From assembly GCA_037074705.1 (NCBI GenBank), contig CM073596.1, positions 18,248,501-18,312,500 of the forward strand: a stretch of DNA of 64,000 nt, read 5' to 3'. Numbering within the stretch: position 1 is the stretch's first letter; every line of letters begins with the position of its first letter. This DNA comes from Zhengitettix transpicula (lineage: Eukaryota > Arthropoda > Insecta > Orthoptera > Tetrigidae). The notes beneath the pieces were generated by a model. That model saw nothing but the letters and a program-made list of their open reading frames with translations. It was not told where the DNA came from and made no database searches. The position numbers and the translations under genes are program-made. Shown here piece by piece: positions 27,177 through 37,275 of the stretch.

Positions 27177-27714
27177 ACACTAGCTGGGTGCCCGGCGTTG
27201 CTCGTGTACTTATTTATAATAACTCGAAAAAAGTATTTAATTGAATACTTAAATATATTCCTTGAGTACTTCAGGATATAATTGTCACTCAGTCTTCATA
27301 CATTACGAAATATTACATTCATGAAATTGTTTGCTAGACTCACAACTAATATAGCGCGAAAATTAACTTACATTTTCCGCAAGGATGGTAAAGTAATTCG
27401 TATTCTTCTTTATTACCATTCGATGGAATATTGCTGTATAAAATTATACTTTTTATTTAAATAACATATTTCTGCTTTATTTTATTCCTAATAAAGGAAA
27501 TATTTCCTTTGTTCGTTGCGTAGTAACGTCTCTCTCTCGCGTGACGTCATTGTCTCTTGGCACGCAGTAATTTAATATTTAATGATCACGGTTTTTAATT
27601 ATAATTCTTTCCACATGTATGCTAGGCGTTTCTCACCCTCACAGTACCGTTTCTCGTATTTTGAAGAATATGTGTACCAATTTTTGTTGCATTCTGTCCA
27701 CGCGATAAAATTTA
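27177..27714 (+). repeat. Family B interspersed repeat, copy 2 (internal deletion, 3' truncated)
   Basis: The head is CACTAGCTGGGTGCCCGGCG. It lacks the block containing AGTCAAGAAGTGATTTAACC and ends at CTGTCCACGCGATAAAATT, directly abutting the ~0.96-kb tandem duplication. It keeps CATTTTCCGCAAGGATGG and TGACGTCA. Confidence 0.8.
27542..27549. promoter_or_regulatory. CRE palindrome in family B copy 2
   Basis: Intact TGACGTCA at the equivalent position to copies 1 and 3, although this copy has lost other parts of the element. Confidence 0.4.
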
Positions 27715-27810
27715 TAGTTTTTTTACTTCCCTTGACCACAACTAATAAGGTCAAGATTTTTATTGTTATTGTACTTAATTTTCAATGCCCTTTAAAAATA
27801 ATCGAAGGGG

Positions 27811-27833
27811 TATATATATATATATATATATAT
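27811..27833. repeat. (TA)n microsatellite inside tandem unit 1
   Basis: About 11 TA units here, against about four at the equivalent place in unit 2 (near 28790). It is the main length difference between the two units. Confidence 0.9.
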
Positions 27834-28048
27834 TATACATAGTTTTATTCTTGTATAAATAACGAGCTCAATAAATTCGTAGCAAAAATCTCAGCCAAGT
27901 CGTATAAATATAACCTGTTATTGTATGAGATTTTTTTTTAAAAAAACATGATAATTACATTTAGTTACAATAATGATCAATAAAAATTAATTTCAATATC
28001 TTTTTTTCATTTATATTATTTATAATTTTAAAAAATTATATTTTACAA

Positions 28049-28279
28049 TTAATATGAAAACTTATCTTTTAAAAAAAATTCAATAACTGCAGCATAATGC
28101 ACTACAATTACATTTCTTTCATTTCTATTATTTATAATACGGTTTTTGTTCATATATGAGTATAATGCTTCTAAAATTCTAAGTTTAATTTTACTATTTT
28201 CTTTAAGTAAAATAGATATATCATTGAAATTTAATTTTTTTATTATGAAATTATTATTATATTCCAAATGAAAAGCCAC
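28049..28279 (-). pseudogene. Possible Penelope-like / GIY-YIG retroelement C-terminal relic, unit 1
   Basis: The minus-strand frame reads VAFHLEYNNN, then ISILLKENSKIKLRILEALY and IINNRNE. The pattern 'H...H-like, I.IL..E.N...R.ILEALYI.K....IN' resembles the end of the GIY-YIG endonuclease in Penelope-like elements, as I recall that family. No GIY-YIG core or reverse transcriptase is visible upstream, and a stop lies just before this piece. Penelope-like elements often sit as tandem partial copies, which would suit the duplicated arrangement. The low-complexity AT-rich composition makes this tentative. Confidence 0.35.
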
Positions 28280-28695
28280 GTAGCCTATATTATTTTAGAT
28301 ATTTCAATCATTTTAAATTCTACAAGAAAATGTTTTTCTATCGTTACTTTTGTATGGCTGTAAATTTTCTACTGAAAATGTGTTATAATGAACTGAAGAA
28401 ATAGTTTTCAAACAGACTCGGGTAGAAATGCTTGTAGAACAATAGTAAAATGATACAAATCTGAGGGGAACCTTTTACTTTGCAGTGAAGACCACGAGAG
28501 TCAAAAACAGCGAGAAGAATAAATATAAAATACAACTGACAAACCCGTTTTTTTTGGATATGAAGGTGATGGCACAGAAATTTATACGACGGAGGAAAAA
28601 TATAAAAAGAAATTTTATCATGTTGACACAGATAATTCGTCCTTTTCTGGAGGTTTTCCTGTGTGGAATAAAGCTGGGACATATTAAACGCACAG

Positions 28696-29657
28696 TAGTT
28701 TTTTTACTTCCCTTGACCACAACTAATTAGGTCAATATTTTTATTGTTATTGTACTTAATTTTCAATGCCCTTTAAAAATAATCGAAGGTATATATAGTT
28801 TTATTCTTGTATAAATAACGAGCTCAATAAATTCGTAGCAAAAATCTCAGCCAAGTCGTATAAATATAAGCTGTTATTGTATGAGATTATTTTTTTTAAA
28901 AAAAACATGATAATTACATTTAGTTACAATAATGATCAATAAAAATTAATTTCAATATCTTGTTTTCATTTATATTATTTATAATTTTAAAAAATTATAT
29001 TTTACAATTAATATGAAAACTTATCTTTTTAAAAAAATTCAATAACTGCAGCATAATGCACTACAATTACATTTCTTTCATTTCTATTATTTATAATACG
29101 GTTTTTGTTCATATATGAGTATAATGCTTCTAAAATTCTAAGTTTAATTTTACTATTTTCTTTAAGTAAAATAGATATATCATTGAAATTTAATTTTTTT
29201 ATTATGAAATTATTATTATATTCCAAATGAAAAGCCACGTAGCCTATATTATTTTAGATATTTCAATCATTTTAAATTCTACAAGAAAATGTTTTTCTAT
29301 CGTTACTTTTGTATGGCTGTAAATTTTCTACTGAAAATGTGTTATAATGAACTGAAGAAATAGTTTTCAAACAGACTCGGGTAGAAATGCTTGTAGAACA
29401 ATAGTAAAATGATACAAATCTGAGGGGAACCTTTTACTTTGCAGTGAAGACCACGAGAGTCAAAAACAGCGAGAAGAATAAATATAAAATACAACTGACA
29501 AACCCGTTTTTTTTGGATATGAAGGTGATGGCACAGAAATTTATACGACGGAGGAAAAATATAAAAAGAAATTTTATCATGTTGACACAGATAATTCGTC
29601 CTTTTCTGGAGGTTTTCCTGTGTGGAATAAAGCTGGGACATGTTAAACGCACAGTAG
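28696..29657 (+). repeat. Recent ~0.96-kb tandem duplication, unit 2
   Basis: The same start and end as unit 1, at an offset of ~956-959 bp. After AAACGCACAGTAG it runs into unrelated sequence (CTGGTCTGCACTTCG). Near-identity shows a recent event or recent gene conversion. Confidence 0.95.
29029..29238 (-). pseudogene. Possible Penelope-like / GIY-YIG relic, unit 2
   Basis: Same frame as in unit 1, with identical residues to the end of VVHYAAVIEFF. It then ends earlier because of a one-base difference in the T/A run near 29029. The conservation reflects recent duplication, not necessarily selection. Confidence 0.35.
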
Positions 29658-32600
29658 CTGGTCTGCACTTCGTCACATGGACGACTAAAGTGTCTCATTT
29701 CACGCGTCTGCTTCGGGGAATCAGAGCGAGATGAGAGTTATTACTCCACAGAGACACAAAGCTCCTTCCATATCCCGAAGGTAAACATTCTTAAGCGAAG
29801 CTTCGATAAACACACTTCCATCGTGCGTCGATCTCAAAAACTACACTTAACCGGCCATTGAAGAACGTCATGCGGATACAAAAATAAACTTTTAACAGAG
29901 AAAACGTAGTGCTCCCAATTTCTTTCTAAGAACACAGCCTTCATAACGATTGTAAATTTCTGGAAAACGAATTTTGAAAACTACAAAACTGTTCGAGTGT
30001 ATCATGACAACGATTGTTTCATGACAGGAAAGTTTCTTTCATGAGGTTACAAACTGTTCAACTTTCAAACCTAAACACAAAACAGCTGAACTGATGAGGG
30101 TACAGTCGAAAAATCCAAATATAATCACACTACAGATAAAATAGAGTATTAGTTCGTGAAAGTTTAAATATTTTAAACTATAATACTGCTACGTATAATT
30201 ATTTTATTCCTCAGGCCAAAAAAAATAGTAGCAGTTTACTTTTTTAAAAACTTTAAGCTTCTCTTTCCTCCGGATAAAATACAAGTTTATTCCACTAAAC
30301 CCACCCTTGCTTTGTTGAGAATTATAATCAAACTGTGATAAACCTTGATGAAGCAGAGATCTCACAAAAAAAAATCGTTTCATAGCACGAAGTTCGTATT
30401 TTGGACGTAACTTGTACGTTTCAAGTCAGAGTAATCACATTTGTTTTTTTGAACGTAACGCATATTTTAATAATGCCGATATTAGTAATGCTAATTATTA
30501 GAGTTTTTGTATTTTCCATTGAAATTTTCAGTGCCATTTTGCGGTTCTTCAAATATTTCATTCTAAATCAATAAATGTATCCGTTTACCTTTCGATACAG
30601 AAAAGCATTTAATTTTTTAATTTACATGGACTTTAACTTGAAATCTCATTATTATATCTTAGATCGTTGATAACATCTAAGAAAATGCATGAATTTAAAT
30701 TGCAGGGAACCAGTTGATGCGAGCTGCACAATCAACCAACTGGAAATAAATTCTAGCTTCGTCATTAAGGAGTTGATGTAGCACGACAAGTGTTCGATTG
30801 GGAATGACTTTGTTCTCCGTACAACTTGTGAATTCAGAACGGTACCCAAGGAAGATCGACTGGAGTGATTGTGCCAACTCACCCTTCTGCCAACGTCGAA
30901 CACTGGCCACAAAATTTAATCAATGTTTCCTCTGAGGTAGTTCCCTTGCCACAAGTGATCCAGGACAAAACCACGCCCAAAGCACCTGGTTCCAAGAACA
31001 AGACAGGAAAAAACAAGATACACAAATATGATACACAGGAGATGTTGTGCAGATGTTGATGTGGATTGAATAGCAGATTACAACTTTCCCAGAGTTTCTG
31101 CCCTTCATCTTCTTGATTTCATGTTATACTATTTATCATCTGTCAAACGAGGGTCAATTAAAAACAAGACGACTGTAAAAAGACTTACATACTTTGGAAT
31201 GAAGGTAGTATAACCTGTGACAACGACCATTTTGATGGTTCAACATCAACCTTTCACAATTAATAACCCTCAGCAGAAATCTTTATTACCAGAGAGGTAT
31301 TGCAGTATCTTACATATGATTTTAATAGCAGATTATGGTATTCATACCTGTAATAAATTCGCTTTGGCAACAAGAATATATTCGCTATTGTTTATTTATA
31401 ATATTGGTTATTTAGAATTTAATTTTTTGAAAATGCCTCAAAATTCTTCATCAAGCAATTTGGGATATTAATCTAGGAGTAATAAATTAACTATACCGTT
31501 CCTTAATCTAATGGAACTCATGGTGCTGGATGTATAGTAACTTATATTAAAATTCAATTATTAAAGATAATACAAATGAAGACCTGAATGTTTTATTCCT
31601 TTGAAAACAGGTTTTGAAATATCGTTCAATCACATAATTTCCTATTAATGTTGGTTGTGTTATTCTACAATATGTCGATCACTTTCTTTACCTCCCATTT
31701 TTTTCTTTGTGTCCTTGTGTTTTCCAAAATTATTTTTTCAACTTTTACTGCATTTTTGCATAACTTACCCTTCACCATACACAAATAATTATTTTATCCA
31801 TAAACTTTTACTAATTTGAATATTTAATACAGGTGTTGCGTCAATACGTTTCATTCTTCTATCAGAATCATAGATGACAGATACCTAATGAACATGATGG
31901 CCAGTGTCACCAATACACTTAATTTCAATGCTATCGTTTCTATTGTATTTATTCTGTCTTTGCACAGCAGCTCTTTTCAAAATATTTATCACCAGAGCCA
32001 TTATCATTCTTGCACCATGAAGATCATCAAAATTGTAATACCATCATTTTTACAAACACCATTGATAACCCAATTATAATTTTAATTACTAAAAATCAGT
32101 AATAGTTTTTAGTATTATTGCTACTTTCTGTAGAGGTGAAGGTGCCCGTCATATATAAATTGTGTTATATCACCGCCACCACCAGATCGCTTATTAATTT
32201 CCTGGACAGAGGTGGCCTTTGACAGAACAGCGCCCATGGGAATATGCTAATTAGGTTCGATTCCGTCTCCACCCACTAGCTCACCCTCTTAACCCCCGTC
32301 CATTTACGGCGAAACCGAGCCGCTGAAACACTGCCACTCTCATCCCCATCCCCTCTTGGGAATCAGAAACCCTGTCAGCTAGTCGGTTAAGGGGGCTCAT
32401 TCTCAAAGAATGGAAAAGTTCGCCACAGTTCGTACCCATATTGTCTCATTTCGCTTGGCTGTATCAAGGCACAGCGCTCTTTTTTCGTTATTACCGGAGT
32501 CTTTCTGGTGCAAATTGTGTGCTTAGTATAAGACGTGAACATATGAGCTTCAATATGATCTGGGGAGGGTGCGGTTTCCGTAAAAAATTGTAATTTGATT

Positions 32601-33145
32601 TCATAAGCACAGAGATGCTGGACGCCGTAACTGTAACTATAAAAAGAATGTGATAACTAATGTTTTTCTTTAAATTTGAAACTTCAGAAATAATCATTAC
32701 CTTTTCTTAATAGTAAATACTCATAAAAAGAACATACATAACGAAATGCTGATTAAAGGACAAACAATCGCCGTTTTTGTGTGGAAAGCGACTGGTCCGT
32801 GGCAACGCGAATTGTGGAACACGATAGATCCGTCGAATTGTGTAAATTAAGTTTGTCAACCACCTCAGAATACTCCATGATCACAAAGCCTCAAATAGCA
32901 ATGAAAAATTATTGACACCATACAAAGACCATTTAATTTGAAAGACGCTTAGCTACTAAAATTGTTTCCTATAAAAATGTAATACTTAATATTATTTTAT
33001 ATTAATATATAAATTTAATGTTAATATTAATATTCTAAACAAATGCACGAGATTAACAATTGGATCGTATAAAACAATAGTTATGTTCAATGATTTGGTA
33101 TTCGTAGAGTAAGAAATTTAAAACAATGAGCGGACCATAATCAAG
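29658..33145. other. AT-rich sequence with two GC-richer patches
   Basis: 30690-31110 has overlapping short frames on both strands and may be a decayed element or processed pseudogene. 32150-32430 is GC-richer, matches no family here and contains ATGCTAATTAG, a POU/homeodomain-type site. Stops fill all frames of the latter, so it is not an exon. Confidence 0.4.

Positions 33146-33177
<32 letters not shown>
33146..33177. repeat. (TA)n microsatellite, left flank of LTR-like element 1
   Basis: About 16 TA units ending directly at the TGTAGTG terminus. The matching AT run continues at 33774-33785 on the other side, so the element interrupts one tract. Confidence 0.9.
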
Positions 33178-33180
<3 letters not shown>

Positions 33181-33773
33181 AGTGAATAACATCGGTAAGT
33201 GGCCGCCCTTTGTCCGCGGGCCTGAGAGGTAATTAATTAAAAGTGCACGAGCGCCGGTGAGGTCCAAAGAAGCCGAGGGAACGCGTCCCTTTTTTTTGCT
33301 TCGTTTGGGGAGGGGGGCGGAGTAAGGGTATATACTCCGCACTCGGGAGACTGACCAGAGAGAAAGGACTGAAAGTGAAGTGAGAGAGGCGAGAGGGTGC
33401 AAAATTTGGCGAAGTGTAACGAACAAAAGTTTTGGAGTGTGGACGTCCATCGCGTGGAGGCCGAAGAAGGCGATCGTGGGGTGCTACAAGACCAGTGATG
33501 CGCTGCAAGTCAGCTGGTGCTACGAGATAAAGTAATGGTCACAATTAATGTAAAGTGCCTTCAGACGTTAAAGATTTTTTTACACAGTACGGAACTAAGC
33601 TCTGTTTATGAATTTCCACCTTGGAGAGAAGGAGGATTTCATTAACCAAGCCGGAGCTAATTATTGTTATTTTTTGCAGACTATATATATATATATGCTG
33701 GCGCCCAATAAATTTGTTTATGTATTTTTATGTAAAAAAGTTTTATATATGGTTATAAAGTCTAATCATTACA
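33178..33773 (+). mobile_element. Solo-LTR-like element 1 (~596 bp) in a TA microsatellite
   Basis: It starts TGTAGTGAATAAC and ends ATCATTACA, so the ends form a short inverted repeat (TGTAGT/ATTACA). Both flanks are TA/AT repeats, as expected for a short target duplication in alternating TA. The body is GC-richer than its surroundings, with a TATA box (TATATA at 33329-33334) followed by a purine-rich leader, and AATAAA at 33707-33712. TGGCGCCCA at 33699-33707 resembles a tRNA primer-binding site but lies inside these borders. There is no internal coding region, so it is a solo LTR or a non-autonomous element. Confidence 0.6.
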
Positions 33774-33785
33774 ATATATATATAT

Positions 33786-36181
33786 GGCAATACCCTTCAC
33801 TTTTATATTATTATTAGTCTGTCATATTTATTATAAAAATTGGAAAGAATTTAAGTTAAACTTTAAATTACAACCTAATAGGCTGGCATTTGACCGAAGT
33901 AGTACAGTATTGACCTACGAATTAGAATCTTGAACAAGATATTATAATATATTTCAAATAAGTAACTTAAAAAATATTAAAATTGTATACAAAAAGCATC
34001 TAAATGCATCATAATTAATCTGGTTACGAGTCTCACGTGTAAATTTACCCCTCACTATTTTGGTTGTCTAAAATTTCTTTCTTTCAAATACGTATGTCTA
34101 TAGCTGGTAATATTTCCTCGAAACAGTGTAATATTCCTGAGAAATTTCTCTCCCAAAACGTACGTATCGCCGTTGCTAAATTTCCGCAACAGCAACCAAC
34201 AAATCAGCCCCCCCCCCCTTCCCCAACGTCCGTGTGTTTTGTCGCTTTTATCTTTCATCGCGTGACCTGGAAAGTGACACGGATGGTAATTGTGAGCATC
34301 AAGTATTTATGCATTGAATTGCAGTGACGTGCCAACCGTGAATTTGATCTCCAATTCAAACAAACGAGGAATTCTGTCAACAAACACACCGATAATTTCA
34401 TCAGCGTTAAATACACCAGCCCGCCAATATTTTAAACCAGTAGTAAATTCGTCGGGATGATAACGTTGAGGTTCCACTGTTTTATTTTATCCTGAATCTT
34501 GTTAAGAGGAATAAAATCATACATTCTGTAATTTATAAACTATTCCTCGTTACTGTTTAGTACGTGCAACGTTCTACGGTTAATTAGGTCACAGAGGACG
34601 ACATTGAAGGAAAAAATATGGATAATAAAATAAAAAAAATTCTAATTTAATTGATAAATTGGTAAAGTATATTATACGTGCCTAATGTTTTTCGATTCAC
34701 AAAACACTCATCGAGATAAATAACAGATAAATTTTCAGTATAAAGCCAAATTTTTTTTATAGAAAACTTCCTTCCTCTGTTTTCCTCATTTAGCTCTTCA
34801 GGCAATAGAATTAAAAACATCCCTACAAAGTTCTCGTCTTTACCAACAAAAGGACAAATGTCCATTTTAATCTATAAGTGTTGGCCCCGACGATCAAAAG
34901 AGATTATGGAAATATCAAACAAGTCATTGACCTATTTAGAAGTGATATTTTACTCCGTTGAACCAAACTTCTAGTTTGATGGCCGCCTTCCGAAGGCATT
35001 TTTATTTAGCGGCATCGAGAGAGAAAAGACGTCGTTAACGACGGATTGAAGACGGGTTCTTTTGTTTCCCAACATTCAACTGCCAGGAGATCCAAAGCTG
35101 CTTTGCTTAATACTCAGTTTCAGCACTGGGACGACAAAACTGTAGTGAACGAATCAGTTAAGATAAGTGAATGAACACATGTCATAAAAAGTGAAAATGT
35201 ATAAGTTTAAAATTAGATTTAAGATTTTGTGAAATATGTTATTGGTGTCTGCTATGGTGGTAAGACTACAAGTTGTACAAATCGTAAGGTAGAAGATCAT
35301 GATAACTGAAAACAATAATAGTTTCCAATATTGTGAAAGAATCTTGTAAAAATGATCTATCGGAAATATTTGAACCAAATTTCTTAATCAGTTTGTAACG
35401 AGAAAGTTTTATAGGCGAGGAGAACAGGAAGGTGATCCAATTTGCAAGGTAGCCTACCAACACATCCATGTTTAATTAACTCACTGATGGATGACATGGT
35501 GGACAGCAAGAACAGTAGGAGAAGTCAGCGATCGTAGTATACACGTCAAATAAATAGGAATGCATAGATGTTAATATTTTTGACGGAAGAGACTGACCTA
35601 GGATAATGGAAGACGGTCAGCTCCATCAAATTCTCTGTGAAGGATTCACTTAACGGAAAAATATAATGCATCAGCGTCTTAAGTAGGCCTAAGCTATTAG
35701 TATTTCAAGTCGTACTTGTTCAAAAGGACACATAATAGGTGAATAAAAAGGTTAAAAATATTCTGCTATGCCAATTTATCTGAATCAATTTTTTTAAACT
35801 TTTTAAAAGCTGTGGACCCTTAGGTAGAGTCCAATTTGCCTGTAATAAGTATCTAGTCGTGGCTGACTATTCCAGGACACTGTAGCACCTTTCGAAGATT
35901 CTGAACCGTCCCGACTCTAGAACCCAACAGTAAACCTTTCTTTCGACTCTTTGTGTGGATCGTTAACGCACCGCTGGTTTACAAGGATCAATAGATGAGA
36001 TTGTCCAAGCTGTTTCTCTGAATTACGAATTGACTCAATAGGAAGAGCCGTGGTGTCTTGTTTTCGTGTGCAGCCTACCTTATGCAGCTTATCCAGGAAT
36101 CCGTCTGGTTGAGGATATTGACGGTGTGCGTCATGGAGGGCTGTCCTGTTGGATGTGATTATAATGCTGGAGGGTACTCAC
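33786..36181. other. AT-rich intronic sequence, no feature called
   Basis: A run of eleven C lies at 34208-34218. Short frames here (34055-34327, 34647-34865, 35154-35469) are unremarkable. Nothing resembling the next TBC exon was found. Confidence 0.45.
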
Positions 36182-36346
36182 TGCGTTTCTGCGACTTCGC
36201 CTGCAGCATGGCTGTTACGACGGCGCAGTGGCGCTCCTGGCGTCCGCGAAGAGCGTCCCGACGCCGGAGTTGGCGCAGAAGCACGGCGCTCATGTGCTCC
36301 ACGTGGGTCTCCAGGTCCCCCGCCAGGGCGCGCAGCTCGGGCACGC
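36182..36346 (-). CDS. Coding exon of the same TBC1D30-like gene (helical segment before the TBC domain)
   Basis: A 165-bp GC-rich island has an acceptor (CACCTGTTGCAG, last G at 36347) and a donor AAACGCA|GTGAGTACC (GT at 36181-36180). It begins with two bases that complete the split codon of the exon at 58733-59367 (A+GC, Ser). It then encodes 54 residues, starting VPELRALAGDLETHVEHM and continuing through LLRQLRRRD to VVTAMLQAKSQKR, and ends one base into the next codon. The segment is amphipathic, rich in Leu, Arg and Gln, and predicted helical. In TBC1D30-family proteins I recall a matching 'RQLkkkDyl...qQ...vitA.LQA.SqKR' just before the 'xDTKmrF' start of the TBC module, so the next exon should open with R/S-x-D-T. 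I could not find that exon in the remaining 36 kb. The three overlapping open frames here are shadows; only this one is bounded by phase-compatible splice sites. Confidence 0.75.
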
Positions 36347-36851
36347 CTGCAACAGGTGGCACCAACGAATAACGTACGCAATATTTGGGAACAATGTGTG
36401 TAACCAAAGTATACATACAAAAATCTATTAAATGAGACTATAAATTGTAACAATGGACGTTGATGAAACGAAAGCAATTACCCCTTGGAAAAAAGCGATG
36501 ATCTGAAGGACGTAATTTTTAGTGTCATTGCACTCTGTTCAGAAGGAGACAAATGACATTTTTCTGATAATAAAATATTTTCTTGGTCTCAAACGTATTG
36601 GAAAAGTAAATATAAAATCAAAACACTCGTCTTTGTACAGAAGCCAATGAAAGTTTTCGTAAAGATGTAGAGATAACTTTTTCAGCTGATCCATAATTGG
36701 AGTTCACTGAATAAATTGCGAAAAAAATCTAGTCGTAAAAGGAGAATATTGTTTACCTGTTTGAAAGTAACACCCAACCGTTTAATGATTTTTCCGTTAT
36801 ATGCCGTTATTATTCGAATAGTATTAATTACAATCTCATGAAAAAATTTAC

Positions 36852-36978
36852 ATCTCATTGAAAATTAATACTAAGAAAGATAGCCAAATACAGACAAAAT
36901 AAGTGATAATATAAATACTACACTATAATATTGTCACGTATTTTGTCTGTATTTGACTATATTTCTTCTTATTAATGA
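36852..36978. repeat. Palindromic MITE-like element D3
   Basis: The left arm AAAGATAGCCAAATACAGAC matches D1 and D2. The right arm TTTGTCTGTATTTGACTATA is its imperfect complement. The centre, with TAATATAAATACTACA and its partner TATTGTCACGTA, is degenerate. Confidence 0.75.
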
Positions 36979-37023
36979 AAATCAGTAAAACCTCTTTCAT
37001 GGAGCTTCTATGGAGCTAATTGT

Positions 37024-37275
37024 AATAGAAAGCAAGGTAGCCAAGGATTAACTAGGGCCCCCGGGCTATGGTTTAAGGATCCTACCCGGCATTCGCCTAA
37101 AAGTGATGCAGGGAAAACCCTATAAAAGCCTGCATCAGGTAGGTCGGGCATTTGGTACTTGTCCCACGCCCTTCCGAAGGCGGGAGAGGGGTTTGCTGTG
37201 GATTCCGCAGCATTCTCGTCGCCGTGCATTGACCAGTTTAGGAGGCAGCTGACCGACTATTCCAATAGGAATATA
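37024..37275 (+). repeat. Family A interspersed repeat, copy 5 (both ends truncated)
   Basis: It starts inside the family at AGCAAGGTAGCCAAGG and runs to the GACTATTCCAATAGGAAT block. It lies ~50 bp after a family D palindrome and ~0.7 kb upstream, in gene orientation, of the 36182-36346 exon acceptor. Confidence 0.8.

Larger units (their letters stand above)
27715..28695 (+). repeat. Recent ~0.96-kb tandem duplication, unit 1
   Basis: It begins TAGTTTTTTTACTTCCCTTG directly after family B copy 2 and ends ...AAACGCACAGTAG. It matches the next unit with only rare substitutions, except that its TA run (27811-27833) is longer. It contains a minus-strand frame suggesting a retroelement relic. 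Confidence 0.95.
1..36181 (-). other. Probable further intron of the TBC1D30-like gene (incomplete)
   Basis: Sequence 3' of the second exon in gene orientation. No TBC-domain exon is visible, so the intron probably continues past the left edge. A separate gene inside it is possible, because a CpG-rich island lies near 13.3 kb. This is inference from the missing exons. Confidence 0.45.

Noticed and set aside
28383..28730. Overlapping 80-118-codon frames on both strands of the tandem units
   Set aside because: They are Phe/Ile/Leu/Lys-rich and overlap on both strands. Conservation between units is explained by recent duplication.
30652..31110. Possible transposase or processed pseudogene on the minus strand
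   Set aside because: Frames overlap and are short, and I could not match them to mariner/Tc1 or any other family with confidence.
33698..33712. TGGCGCCCA as the primer-binding site of a full retrotransposon
   Set aside because: It falls inside the TG...CA borders of LTR-like element 1, is not preceded by a CA terminus, and is followed by no internal coding sequence. Kept only as a remark.
36058..36477. Plus-strand and alternative minus-strand frames over the 165-bp exon
   Set aside because: They run past the splice sites into AT-rich intron and read as Arg/Pro/Ala-rich shadow sequence.
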